Below, piece by piece: positions 34,749 to 45,921 of a DNA stretch of 64,000 nt (position 1 is its first letter; the number at the start of each line of letters is the position of its first letter). The stretch is from Heliopora coerulea (lineage: Eukaryota; Cnidaria; Anthozoa; Scleralcyonacea; Helioporidae): assembly GCA_030142905.1 (NCBI GenBank), contig JASJOG010000120.1, positions 186,001 through 250,000 of the forward strand, written 5' to 3'. The position numbers were made by a program, and so were the translations under genes. Below the pieces are notes generated by a model that was not told the DNA's origin, ran no database searches, and worked only from the letters and a program-made list of their open reading frames with translations.

Positions 34749-34834
34749 CTGGAAGGCTGACTTCAGTCAATATTTGGAAGAAAAAAACAAGTCGCAGGTG
34801 GATGCAGTAGGAACCCTTTTCGACGTCAGTTTAT
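34749..34834 (+). pseudogene. Terminal exon counterpart, frameshifted (copy B)
   Basis: Same acceptor context (CTCTACTTCAG) and start GRLTSVNIWKKK as 15763-15848, but the A-rich run is two bases longer, so the phase-1 frame meets TAG a few codons later and the acidic tail is lost. Either copy B has decayed here or it ends in a shorter tail. Confidence 0.4.
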
Positions 34835-35549
34835 GACGCCTATGCTGAAAATCCGTGACACAGGGAACGAAAACTTACGTCACAATGACTTTGTAGGAGT
34901 CTAAAATTGACAGGCAAAAAAACCCAGTTTACGTCATTTCTGGTTTCACCTTCTGAGTCGGAAGTCAATCTTCCAGTCTGAATAGATTTCAGTGGTTGCC
35001 TTGCATACTATGATCTTATGTCAATGAGAAATAAGTAGTATTATTCTTCAGTTTTGATTCTTTCTCGTGTTTAATTGGCTACAGATTACTGCTAATTAAT
35101 GTGTAATCACACAAAATCGTTACGCCATATCTACGGTCATTAGTTTTCATGCAGATAAGAATAACGTCATTTCTGCATTAAATATTTCTTAAATGTGTTT
35201 ACAAATGAACTGTTGTGTGTTTTGACTCAAGATGTGGAATCGTTTTGGGCAGATAATAAGATTGTGTAATGAGCCAATCATTAAGGCGATTTTCACATCA
35301 TATCGAGAATGATCGGTGCCACTGTTCGTGTTATCGAGCATAAGGCTTGAGTTTGAGAGAAGAATTAAGTACTGCTTTTCATATAGTTGTAATTGTTAAG
35401 ATTTTAGCCTGGTTTCTATTTAAGTAAAATTTTTGTGATGCAGTCAGCAATTGTGGCCGCTCAAGTCTTTCAGCACTTACCACTTTGAGGAAACGTGATT
35501 TGTAATTGTTGAAATTCTACCAGTACCGACAATCAATCAGCGATTTTAT

Positions 35550-36347
35550 TCAGCTTTAACTTCTATGACAATTACATCATTCGTCGGCAAATCAACTTTT
35601 AATGCACACATTTGACACCAACTGTCGACGAAACGAAAGTGCCACGTAATGCTAATGACGAATCAACGTCAAGAGTTGCCTTGTCAGGCAGCCAAATTAC
35701 AAGGTCATTCACTTCTCTACAAGAGACCACGGTGGCACGTGATTACTTTATACATAATAATGTTTCAAATACATAGTTTGACTGGCGAGGGGTTCATCGA
35801 TGTTGGTTGGGAGTACCCAGATATCTACCAAAGACGGTTGGTTGAATTTCGCGACAAAAACAAATTATCAATTTATGTCCCTTTTACTTGACTTTTTGTG
35901 AATCCTTGCGAAGGCAAGCAGAACCACCTTTAGATATTCGAACAGTAACCATCGACATAACTATGCTATCTACGTTTAAGGTATTGACATGATGAATTGT
36001 TTTACAACTGATAAGTGTTTCCATCGAGATAAGCGAAGCAACCAAGACATTAAAACAAAATTTTTACTCTCTCCCTGGTTTATGTTTACCATACTGCTTG
36101 TATGCGTAGTTTCAATTTAAATCGGTGATCACTAAAGCGAGATAAGTAGAATTCTTGGTGGAAATCGGGGCTGAATTACAGCAATTACAACTATGTGGAA
36201 ACATAACTGTTGCAATAAGATCTAAGACAATCCCCGAGTGAATTACGGCAAATACAACTTTACATAAATCAGGAGTGCGGTTGGTTCCTCATAACTGTCA
36301 TGATTAAATCCTAATTAACAAATAACTTTTATTGTTGTTGTTTTAAG
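35550..36347. other. Copy-B-specific sequence without clear gene
   Basis: Here copy B departs from copy A (which has the fold-back element). An 80-codon frame (35649-35891) shows no known motif. Nothing else recognised before the micro-exon at 36348. Confidence 0.4.
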
Positions 36348-36416
36348 AGAGAATACGCTCGAGCGGGACAATTGTTGAAGGAGGTGAACCAAGCAAAAGT
36401 AGAGCGTTAGTTGAAG
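36348..36416 (+). CDS. Phase-1 micro-exon, 69 nt, third relative
   Basis: Located in the part of copy B that has no counterpart in copy A. Acceptor TTGTTTTAAG, donor GAAG|GTACGT, 69 nt, phase 1 at both ends, no stop. The peptide keeps the pattern E-R ... GGEPSKSRALVEG of the exon at 6626, including Gly-Glu-Pro-Ser and Ala-Leu-Val. This indicates that the exon has been duplicated independently of the large duplication, or that copy A has lost it. Confidence 0.42.
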
Positions 36417-36599
36417 GTACGTATAAATATATATCCAAACGATGTCTTTGGCCACTATCAGTTGGATTTCATTTGCTTTAGTCTTGGGAACTGCTCTGTG
36501 TCGACAGGGAAAACCCACAATTTGGTTTTAATTTGATCCAGTGAAATTTTTGAAGTTATTATAAAGATTTTACTATGCTGATTGTTGGAGGTGAACTGG

Positions 36600-36900
36600 T
36601 TATCTCGTTATAACTATAAATACAATATTATTTTAATAAAATTATATAATAATAAAGTATATAATATGTAAGCTATATAATATAACATAATATAATATAA
36701 TTGTATAATGATATTATTAAAGGAATATGATTAAATATAATATAATATTACATTATATAATATATATCATCGTATATAACACGATATACAACACGATATA
36801 TAATATAATTTGATATAATATGATATAGTATAATGTAATGTAATGCAATTTAATGTAAAGTAATGTAATGTAATATAATATAATAATAAAATAAATTTAT
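36600..36900. repeat. AT-only low-complexity tract
   Basis: About 300 bp made almost wholly of TATAATA/TAATATA variants with occasional G or C, passing into TAATGTAATG repeats at 36830-36880. Probably an expanded degenerate microsatellite. Confidence 0.85.
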
Positions 36901-36904
36901 ATAT

Positions 36905-37060
36905 ATATGCGAAAAATCTTACTGCCCGAGCCAGAAATCGAAACCAAGGTCCCCCAATCTACGTATTTGGGCGCTGACCTCTGACCTACTGAGACACGGC
37001 TAGGACAGTCAGAAATTTTCATATATACTGAATTGGCCACCATTCTCAATTCTCTATCCG
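36905..37060 (-). repeat. tRNA-derived SINE fragment
   Basis: On the minus strand it carries a tRNA-like A box (TAGGTCAGAGGTCAGCG) and B box region (TGGTTTCGATTTCTG), the same family as 16540-17004. The B box has diverged from the GGTTCGA consensus, so it is unlikely to be transcribed. Confidence 0.6.
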
Positions 37061-37162
37061 GAAGACATCTCATCTTCACCACGGAGAGTGGAGCCTCTCA
37101 AGTAAATTCCTCATAAAGCGGAGTGATACACGATTCTTGTATACAGTAGACTTTTTAAACAA

Positions 37163-37350
37163 CATTTATATATGAAGAAAGGATTTGATACGATCATAAT
37201 TATATATATGAAAACTCTGATTGCCCCAGCCGGGAATCCCACCCAAGGTATTCGAATCTACGTATCGGTGCTCTGACCTTTGAGCTACTGAGACACGGCT
37301 AAGACAGAAAGAAATTTTCCTATTTACTGAATTGGCTACGACTCTCAATT
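37163..37350 (-). repeat. tRNA-derived SINE fragment
   Basis: Second copy in the same orientation: A box TAGCTCAAAGGTCAGAGC and a B-box region reading TGGGTGGGATTCCCGG on the minus strand, followed by the family tail GGATTTGATACGATCATA as read on the plus side. Degenerate B box. Confidence 0.6.
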
Positions 37351-37356
37351 CTGGTG

Positions 37357-39773
37357 TAACCAAATCTGGGAGGACCGAATCACTCTCCCACTTCCTTTTC
37401 TATCGATATTTTGTGAGTGAGTTTTCAAAATGACATAAAAATTGGCGAATTTTCCCCAAATTTTATGGCAAACATATGGATATCTTGTTTTAGACCATAC
37501 CGACAAAGCTGTTGCCATGAAAATCTCAAGTTTAAAGGCTACTTTATTACATTTAAAAAGATATTAAATAAATGCAATGTTTTGGGCAAGATCTTCGAAA
37601 TGCTTGTTCGAATTGAATACAAGTTCAAAATGAAAGCATCTCCAGTAATAAAAAGAAGGGAGTTTATAGATTCAAAAGCTATCATTTTTTGTTTGAGAGT
37701 TTAGTACGACGTCATCTTCTTGCATTCATGACGGCATAATAACGACCAGTATATTGCACCAGCGTAACATGTACATCAGGAAGATCAAAAAGACTTGCAA
37801 ATAGCAAAACACGTTATATTCTAAAATGGATGTATAAAATAAAATAATTTATCAATTAAAAGTAAAAGCTTTTAAGCTCAGTATGACATTGTGACGTCAC
37901 AAAACAAATATAACAGACAAAACTGAAATGAACTACTTACCTCAACTTTTCATATTGATTAGTTTGCGACAAATTTTTTTGTGAAATACGAGCGGAAAAA
38001 AAGGTATTAAACAACACAGGTAGAAGAAATATTCGAGTGACGTAATAAAGACGTAATCGAATATGTGGAACCAAGTAATATTTAATTTTGTAGAGCATTG
38101 CATATGCAATATTTCTGCAGATTTTCATTGAAACAGGTACAATATTAATGAAATTACGGAGGCGGCCCAAATCACCCTACCAGTCTTCCTAGGAGCAAAA
38201 ACAGCCCAGCCGAAGTAGGATTAAACCGATAGACACAAACCAGTCTGTTCCCAACACGATTAATAACGAGATAAATTAAAGAGAATGATGAGCTTGCTGG
38301 AGAAAAATCTCAACGAAAATGTCAATTTAAAAGCATAGGGGAAGATATTTTCAATTTTTGGGCTTTGGGTCAGCGTTAGAAAACTGCTCTCGAAAAAACA
38401 ATTCCTCCACATAAATTTGTCGGATGCAAATTTTTCAAACCAATCTTCGCTGGAATTCAAAGTGCCCTAAATTCATTTTTTTTAATTTCCCAAGTCTGAA
38501 ATCCTGTAATTGTATCAAAGTCAACTGTAAAAAGTGACTGACCTTTCGAATTCGAAAATTAAATAACTCCCCTCACCCACTGTCCGAAGGTTCGAATCTC
38601 GATGGGCGTTGCTCTATTTTTAAAAGCAAATAAAGGCGTATATACGTGGATTGAGGTTCACTTAAGTATGCCGTGTGCAACAAATCTAGGCACTGGTATC
38701 AAGGTTGCCAGGTTGAGGCAAGCATTAAAATTTAAAGTTGTGACAGCAAATGAACTCAAATCGTCTCAACTGGAAAATGCAGAAATGAAATAAAATAGAG
38801 AAACAAAGCAATAAACTGGTGAGCAAAAACAGAAAGGCTCTGTAAATACAGGGAGCGAAAGTGATAAAAGTTTTTAAATGACACAACGGAAAAGATCACT
38901 CATGTTAGTGGATGGCGTACAAATTATTTGAACTGCTGATAGCAAAAAAACCCAAACCGTTACGATAGGGGAAATAAGTTTCAGAAATAATTTCCTCAAA
39001 ACCTTCGGGGGTGTTTGTAGAGCTAAACGTTAATGATAGTGAACTTTCATGTAGGCCACCACAAAGTAGTGTTGAATTGAAACTTATTAAACTTGCTGGG
39101 TTTTGGAAGAACCGATGTGAGTTTCGGAAGAACTTCGTGCTTGGGGTTCTTATCGCTTCGTTGTTCCTCAGATGATTTTTGAATTGAATGTCCGGAAATA
39201 TTTAATGTCCAGTTAGTCCTGACGATGATAATGCTAACGTCGGGGAAAATTTGTCATCAAAACTCTGAAAAACTTGGAAAAAACTCCCGAAAAAATTTGT
39301 TCTTTTGTAAAGTATTGTCTTGACCAGTGGCGTAGCTAAGAGGTGGGGGATAGGTAGTTGTTTTTCTCTTTTCGTTCTAATCTTATTCCTTTTTTCTGAT
39401 TTTTTGGCTTTCTTTACAATTCTTGTGATTATGAGCTAAAATTTACGTCACCAAAGTTAACTTTTTTTGTATTTTTCTTTGAAAGCTGTTTACTCGCTTG
39501 AATTTCTCCAATTCTCTTAAGTATGGAGTAGGGGTAGAAGATTATTGGGGACTAGTGAGTTCTAATTGTTAATTTTTTTTGCTTTAAAACGATTTTTAGA
39601 TAAATTTAAGATATTTCGAATAAGTAGATTATCGGTTTGAAAAGTGAGGGAAATCATGGCTCTTTCTGTATCAGAATCAATTATTCTAACAGTCTAACAT
39701 CTCTTTATTCGAAGCTTATATTTTAATCTGTGTTCCCCGTCACTTCGTTATTTATATAGTTTATAAATATCTA
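37357..39773. other. Non-coding duplicated sequence (copy B)
   Basis: Counterpart of 17118-20469. Frames such as 37417-37704 are disrupted in copy A and are judged non-coding. Contains a hAT terminal start at 39325 (CAGTGGCGTAGC) without a right end. Ends at the ATCTA target of the BEL element. Confidence 0.55.
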
Positions 39774-40072
39774 TGTGGCTGCCCTCGAAAGCCGTACTTG
39801 GCATCCGAAGGAGTTTCGTCGTTATTCACAAGAAAAAAAGAAACTCTTTATCTTTAGATCTTCAGATAATCTTTACTCTTCAGTTCTTCAAATAACAACT
39901 TAGTCTGCCTTACACGATATGGATGAGCAAAGGATTACATGGATTATAGGCCTAAATCACACATGTGATAAACAAGAACATGGCGGCAACTAGCACCAGT
40001 CCTAAACAAAATGGTAACAACTGCTGACCATAAATATTGAAAACTCCTTCCTACGGCACTGCTGTAGTAACA
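39774..40072 (-). repeat. BEL/Pao 3' LTR (left)
   Basis: 299 bp, TGTGGCTGCC...TAGTAACA. It is the 3' LTR because the coding strand is minus. A weak purine-rich GAGGAG lies just inside on the minus strand, possibly the polypurine tract. Confidence 0.95.
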
Positions 40073-40290
40073 TGGCTCCTCAACTGCATCTCTTGCCGTT
40101 AAGACAAAACAATAAATCTACATGAGTCCCTAAGGCTAAACGTTCAACAAACTATCAGTTCGATACTCAAACAGTAGAATCTCGAAAGTTCAAGTAACTG
40201 ATCGGCAACAGCGAATGAATGTTAAATGAGTTAATCAAAATCAAGTGTCCACTACAATATTCATTGACAATAAAACCTTTGCAATGCCTT

Positions 40291-40629
40291 TCAATTGTTC
40301 TTTGTTGGCTCCTCGATTGGGACTTCGCTGGTCTCCTCGTGAAAGACATCCTCTTGGAACACTTCATCTGCAGTCAACAATAGAACAAGCTTGTGTATAG
40401 GTCTGTCTAAATATGATGGTGGGCGTTCGCGTTTGCTACCATCATCCAAATTCCCGTCTGCCATCAGCAACTTGAGCTTTCTGACATATCCGTCGTCACT
40501 TGGGTACACCTGCACTACTTTGCCGAGTGGCCACTTGTTGCGCGTGCTTTCACTTTCCTTAGAGATGACTATATCACCAACAACAAGGTTTCTCTTAGGC
40601 TGGACCGACTTTTGCCTAACTTGTAACAT
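40291..40629 (-). pseudogene. BEL/Pao pol carboxy-terminal domain (DUF5641-like)
   Basis: A 112-residue frame: NLVVGDIVISKESESTRNKWPLGKVVQVYPSDDGYVRKLKL then RPIHKLVLLL. This is the small domain at the end of Pao integrases ('GDlVli.d....r..WplgrV....G.DG.vR...v......RPv.kl..L'). Probably chromatin or DNA binding. Separated from the core by a frame break at about 40640-40720. Confidence 0.9.
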
Positions 40630-40725
40630 TTGAAGATACTCTCTCCGCCATCTCAGTCAGAATTCATTTGCTAAATACTGAACTCTTCTCCAACTTCTGC
40701 GACAATACATATCGGCTCTTTGAAA

Positions 40726-41187
40726 CTATCCTGAGGGCGGTAGCACTCTTTTAGGTTTCATAGTAAGAAGATGGTTAGGAGTCAACGGCTTTGGCGCTTC
40801 TGCATAACATAAGTTATCGACGCTGAGGGGTCTTGAATTAATAATACACTCGACTTCTGTCAACAGTGTTCGCAATGTCTCATCATCAAGTTGGCTGCCA
40901 GCCTGTAGCAGTAGTGGTTGAAGTGCGTTGCTTACACTACGAATCATACGTTTCCATGTCCCTCCCATGTGACTAGAATGGGGTACGTTCAACTTGAATG
41001 GGATCCACTCGCATCCATTCCTTAGCAAATAGTCTTGAACATGATCTTGATTCATCTCACATAATGCTGCTTTCAGTTCACTTCGTGCACCAATGAAATT
41101 TGTCCCTTGGTCGGACCTCAGTTGTCTCACAGCACCTCTCCGATTCAAGAAACGTCTCAATGCATTGATAAAGGAAGAACTCTCCAA
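40726..41187 (-). pseudogene. BEL/Pao integrase catalytic core
   Basis: The frame contains FINALRRFLNRRGAVRQLRSDQGTNFIGA with the second catalytic aspartate (SDQGTNF), WIPFKLNVPHSSHMGGTWKR and ECIINSRPLS. In active BEL integrases the third catalytic residue is the Glu of GG-x-W-E-R; here it is Lys (GGTWKR). The first aspartate lies upstream in a stretch reading VD-stop-FGPF at about 41300. Both changes abolish activity. Confidence 0.9.
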
Positions 41188-41454
41188 TGAATTGGCAGTC
41201 TCTAGATGAACACTTCGTTACCGCATACACGTAAACAATACTCCATAGCGTTTAACTTCACTTCTCTCTTTGACAACGAACGGTCCAAACTAATCAACGG
41301 CACAAAACGAAAAAGGAGGAGCTGGTTCAAGTCTGTCCTCAGGAAGGCAGGCCATCTTCTGCTGCTCAGTGGGCCTACGCAGTCATATACATGTCACACA
41401 ACTCGATATGAACCTCGCTACTCTTGATGAACCATTGATCAACCAATAACCATT

Positions 41455-42255
41455 TTACCGCAACTCGTTATGCGTCATACCACGACTCATATAGTTCACT
41501 TTGAGATGGTGATGTTGAATCAACAGCTCAGTCAAGTGTCCTTTTCGTGGAATAATGACTGGATACTTCAGATCAACTGATGTATCTGCTCTTCTGATAC
41601 GACCACCAACACGAATTATGCCATCATGGTCTACAAACGGATCCATTTTGTACAACGAACTGGTCTTTCGTAACGCTTGGTTTCTCTTTCTACCTTGGTT
41701 TTTATTTGTCTCTCCGTCGGTTACATTTAAATCGCAGAGAATTTGAAGTTCCTCTCGGAAATGTTCGTATTGCAAACATCTGATGATGGTCTTCTCTGCC
41801 TCCTGAAGCTCTAGAAGTGTAACTCTCAGTATTGACTTCTCAACTACTGTACTTGACCTTATTACTGGACTCTCGGGTTTCTTAATTTCCCTTCTTTGAA
41901 GCTTGGACTTCAGACGTAAGCATAGAACTATGACCTTCATAGCACGGTACCAGCTAGATACACCACCTAGTCTGTTTATTTCAATGTGATCAGGAAATGG
42001 AGCAACACTTCTGACCTTCGTGGTCAAAATGGACACTTTCTTCACCTCCGGGTCAGAGTCTTGAAGGCGAGGCACCTCCACGTTTTCTGGTGTACAGGGT
42101 CCGCTTCTCCACAAGAATTCTGGACCAGTTAACCAAAGAGACCTTTCAAACAGCTGCTTTGCGGTGAGTCCTCTTGATGCTTCGTCAGCGGGGTTGCTGT
42201 TTGTGTCTACGTAAAACCATGCGTTGGGATAGGTTAGGTCCCGGATTTGCTGCAC
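41455..42255 (-). pseudogene. BEL/Pao RNase H end and integrase zinc-binding domain
   Basis: A 266-residue frame starts with QQIRDLTYPNAWFYVDTNSNPADEASRG, the conserved end of Pao RNase H ('w..v....NPAD..SRG'). After a linker it has HDGIIRVGGRIRRADTSVDLKYPVIIP and LTELLIQHHHLKVNYMSRGMTHNELR, the H-H part of the integrase H2C2 zinc-binding domain. The frame is open until 41455. Confidence 0.9.
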
Positions 42256-42341
42256 TCTGTTAGCAACATAAACGTGAAACCTCCTGGCTTTATTGTTAAT
42301 GTATCAGACAACTACTCGGCTATCTGTCCAGAAGAATTCTT

Positions 42342-42890
42342 TCATCTCCGGTACTCCAACTCATTTCTCACGAATTCACTTATTCTTGCAGAGGTGGTAG
42401 CAGCAGCTAACTCCAGCCTTGGAATAATCTTGTGTTTAAGTGGGGTTACCTGGGCTTTTCCGACGATGAAGGAACGATGAGCTTCATCGAGTTTGTTAAT
42501 CAATCTTAGATAACAGCATTGACCATAACCTTCCATTATTGACCATAACCTTCCATGAGCGTCTGAAAAATAGTGGACCTCCACTGCTTTCACTGGGTCA
42601 AAGTTGTCTGGCTTGAAACATCGCTGTATCTCCAGTTTCTCCAACTATAGGATTTCTTTCCGCCACTTTTCCCACTGTGGGTGTAGATATTCTGGAACAG
42701 GGCTATCCCAATCCAGCTTGTCTATGCACATCTGCTGAAGAATCGGTTTACCTCTGAATGTAACAGGGGCCAGGTACTCATTAGGATCATAAATGGAGCC
42801 AATAGTGGACAAAATACCTCTTCGATTCAAAGGGCGATCATGAAGTTGAATCCGGAACCGGAAACTGTCACTTTCTCCGCACCACATCAC
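42342..42890 (-). pseudogene. BEL/Pao connection and RNase H region
   Basis: Frames 42890-42645 and 42644-42342 read LNRRGILSTIGSIYDPNEYLAPVTFRGKPILQQMC and later AVEVHYFSDAHGR ... GYGQCCYLRL and IPRLELAAATTSARI, the Peptidase_A17-like and RNase H blocks of Pao polymerases (first Asp in HYFSDA, Glu in RLELAAA). A 20-bp tandem duplication (42521-42540 and 42541-42560) lies inside and alters the loop after SDA. Confidence 0.85.
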
Positions 42891-43803
42891 TCCTAGAGCT
42901 CCTTCAATAGGTAATGGATCTACAGCTAAGTTCAGTTCCTTTATTTCCTTTGAAAAGTCATCAACCGGAAAGGCTTCGAGAACTTCTTTCTTGTTGGAGA
43001 CTAAATTATGTAATCTGAGGCAAGCCTTGCTACAAATTGCTTGACTGGCCTTGATTAACTAGATGGCTTCGAGTACCGTTGATACAGATTTTAGTCCATC
43101 ATCTACGTAGAAGTCCTTGCGTATGAACGCTGCAGCATCTGTACCGAACTCTTCTTCGCTATCGTCAGCTGCTCGCCTAAGCCCAAATTTCGCGCAAACT
43201 GGATGAACTGCTGGCACCAAACAGGTGAACTTTCATACGATAGTCGATTACTTCCTTTGATGGATCCCCATCCAACCACCAAAGCAAACGTAACAGATCT
43301 CTGTGTTCTTCGGCAACCACAAACTGATGGAACATGCTCTTGATGTCCGTCATAAATGCAACGCTTTCCTTGCGAAAACTACACAAGATACCCAACAGAT
43401 CGTCCATAAAGTCTGGACCTTGCAGCAAGTAGTCATTGAGGCTGACTCCGTTAATCTGTGCCAAACAGTCAAACACCACCCTTATTTGCCCTGGTTTCTT
43501 TGGATGGTAGACACCGGTATGCGGGACGTGATTGACTTTACCGTCTTGAACCTTAAGACGATTTACAGAAACTTCCTCTGCACATTGTAAAATTACGTCC
43601 TTCATAAAGGTCTGGTAGTTTGCAAAGAATTTCGGATTCTTCTTGAATCTGGCATTAAGTTGGTTCCACCTCTTTACAGCAAGCTGGCGGTTGTTGGGAA
43701 GACACACACTGTCTGATTTCAAAGGAAGTAGCATCACGTAACGCCCATCTGATTGTTTCTTTACTCCGTCCTCAAGAATCCTTAAAAATCTCTCATCTTC
43801 CAT
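42890..43803 (-). pseudogene. BEL/Pao reverse transcriptase
   Basis: Frame 43803-43177 contains YVMLLPLKSD, HTGVYHPKKPGQIRVVFDC, GVSLNDYLLQGPDFMDDLLG and VAFMTDIKSMFHQFVVAEEH, the Pao reverse transcriptase fingers and palm with the first catalytic aspartate (MTDIKSMF). After a frameshift near 43180 the catalytic FYVDD box is at 43112-43098. A stop follows at about 43060. Copying of element RNA into DNA would need repair of these breaks, so the gene is inactive. Confidence 0.92.
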
Positions 43804-43815
43804 AGAATAAGGTTT

Positions 43816-44133
43816 TCACATAGGACTTGTCTCAACAAAGTCAGTTTCTAACACACGGAGAACTTTCTCTGGGCCAATAATGTCTTTAGCCTTCGTGGCA
43901 AATGGAAACTGGCAACGGATTTCTGAAGCTGCAACTCTATTACACACACCCTTGCCCGTGTCTTCAACATCACTTGACTTGCAGACTCTTCCAATAACTC
44001 CCCAACCAAGTATAATCCTCTGAGCGTACGGCTCGACATCTTCACCGGCAACTATTTCCCTGGGTCGAATAGCTCTAGGGTAATTGTTTCCAATCAGGAT
44101 AGAAATTTCTGCATCTAGGTGGTACGGTGTCAA
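43816..44133 (-). pseudogene. BEL/Pao protease, carboxy-terminal part
   Basis: The frame reads DAEISILIGNNYPRAIRPREI then QRIILGWGVIGRVC. These are the 'v.lLIG.D.p.a..P.e' and 'T.LGW...G' blocks that close the Pao DUF1758 region. Separated from the amino-terminal part by a stop and frame change between 44248 and 44133. It leads directly into reverse transcriptase. Confidence 0.85.
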
Positions 44134-44247
44134 CTTATCGGTGATGGGCTTCAGATGTTGCCATTAGCTAGCCACTTTAGGTTTTGGAATCTGCGACCGG
44201 TTAGCTGAAACAAGTTTGCGGGTGAAGGCCACTGGCATCTTCACTAA

Positions 44248-45171
44248 TCATTTTCTATGGTAGTCCAGAATCTCTAGCCCGGATATCTTTTTAGTTTTAA
44301 CACGTGCATTTTGCTGCTGCACTGTTGTCAGCAGAAGCTCAGCTGATAGGCCTTGCAGGTTGAACCGTTCACAAAGAGTCTCAGACACAAAACTGACATT
44401 TGAGTGATCGTCGAGGACTGCATACTGCAAGATTTCCTTCTTTGGCTCTCCCACTGGCCTAACCGACACTGGTACTATCATGGTGTGATCAAATCCACCG
44501 CTTTGTTCAGGAATTAGACATACACTCATACAATTTGAGATGGCAGCATTGTCTTGTGTTAGTTTCTTGTGAAGGCATGTGGGATGTGTTCCTGAACATG
44601 TTTTAATTTTGCATTTCAACCTCTTCCTGCAGTTCGCTACCTGATGACTCTTACTGGCTGCACAACCCATACACAAACGTTCGCGGAAGAAGTCTCTCCT
44701 TTCACTGAAAGGCTTCCTACAGAAATCAGTGCAGTCATCTAACTTGTGCTTTGCACCATAAAACAGACACTTTGTCAGACCATTTGGGCCAGGGTCCTTT
44801 GATTTACTAGAATTAGTGGGGTCTGATTTACCGTTACCACTACCCTTAGCTGATGAAGAGAGAGAACTACCCTTCTCATTATCTGGTTTCGGCTTAGGAT
44901 TTCTGTTAAATCTTTGACTACTTGACATGGCGAAGCCTTCTAACTCTGGGATATTTGGCTTCTCTGCTGCTTCTCTGATGAAATCCGCAAACCTAAGAAA
45001 GGTAGGGTAATTCGCTTCACCATGGGTATGTCTCCACTGTTTAATTGCATCTCTCCACTTGGTTTCAAGGTAGTAGGGTAGTTTGGATAGTAACTTTACA
45101 TTCACCTTTGCATAGTCCAGTACAGAAAGACCTAGAATGGTGTTCTTTGCTGCCAATACCTTGTCTAACAT
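44248..45171 (-). pseudogene. BEL/Pao gag carboxy-terminus, zinc knuckles and protease start
   Basis: A 307-residue frame: gag helices (LLSKLPYYLETKWRDAIKQW), a Ser/Gly/Lys linker, zinc-knuckle cluster CLFYGAKHKLDDCTDF, CMGCAASKSHQVANC and CKIKTCSGTHPTCLH, then the protease with YAVLDDHSNVSFVSETLCE containing the active-site aspartate region. The first knuckle has Tyr-Gly where Cys is usual, weakening zinc binding. A stop at 44248 precedes the rest of the protease. Confidence 0.9.
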
Positions 45172-45279
45172 ATCTGAGAACTCTCTTAGGACACTGGCAT
45201 CCTTGGGTCCTATCTTAGGCCACTTCTACAACTTGTTAATAAATGCTGTACTCACAACATTACAGTTTCCATACCTTTC

Positions 45280-45678
45280 CTACAATACAGACCTGGCTTT
45301 CTGATAAGCATCTTCTGTCCCAATCAGAAGATACTGTTCCACAACTTGCTTTGGCTTTCCAGTTACATACTGATTCAACATATTCAACTTGATGTCTGCT
45401 GCCAGTGGTCTAGAGTAAACTAGAACATTAAAGGCACTCTTCCACACAGGATATTGCTGGGGATCACCTTCAAATACTGAAATGGTCAGTTTTGGAAGTT
45501 GTCCAGAAACAAACAGTTCTTTACTCACAGTACTTTGTTCTAAATTAGCTTCTGTTAACTTGTCCATACACCTTTCTAATGACGAAGCAACTTTTTCCCA
45601 CCCTTCGCAGAAGGAGTTAACTTGACCTTGAGGATGAACAAACTGGTAGCTTGAAGGGGAATTCATAACTGTTGACAT
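45280..45678 (-). pseudogene. BEL/Pao gag core (DUF1759-like)
   Basis: A 132-residue frame with LPKLTISVFEGDPQQYPVW followed by KSAFNVLVYSR and LNMLNQYVTGKPKQVVEQYL, an excellent match to the Pao gag core motif 'LPKl.lp.F.Gd...w..F...F' and 'K...L...l.G.a...i'. It would form the particle core. The frame ends at 45280 and the next gag part resumes at 45171 after a break. A (TAA)n run and degenerate coiled coil lie upstream (45889-46440), the latter with an in-frame TGA. Confidence 0.88.
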
Positions 45679-45885
45679 AATTGGTAATGGACAACTAATG
45701 GAGTTAGTTACAACAGGATCAGTCTTGGCCGACGAGAAAACTTGTGTACAAGCTGCTTCTGTTTGAATGGAAGGCCAAATTCAGGTTCAAAATGACGAAC
45801 AGTAAATACTGACTTTGTTACGGCTCCCGGTGAGAATGATGAAGCAGAAGCCCGCAAACCCCATGTTGTAGTCTTAGGTGCTGAT

Positions 45886-45888
<3 letters not shown>

Positions 45889-45921
<33 letters not shown>
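45889..45921. repeat. (TAA)n microsatellite inside BEL element
   Basis: Eleven or so uninterrupted TAA/AAT units within the gag region of the BEL element, beside a short duplicated phrase (AAACTAGTGGCCCTCAAA, at about 45962 and 45982). Confidence 0.9.

Noticed and set aside
36600..36900. Tandem array resembling a CRISPR or satellite
   Set aside because: Units are degenerate 5-7 bp TATAATA variants with no spacers; a simple AT microsatellite.
37417..37704. 95-codon frame in copy B
   Set aside because: Disrupted in copy A (17200-17480).
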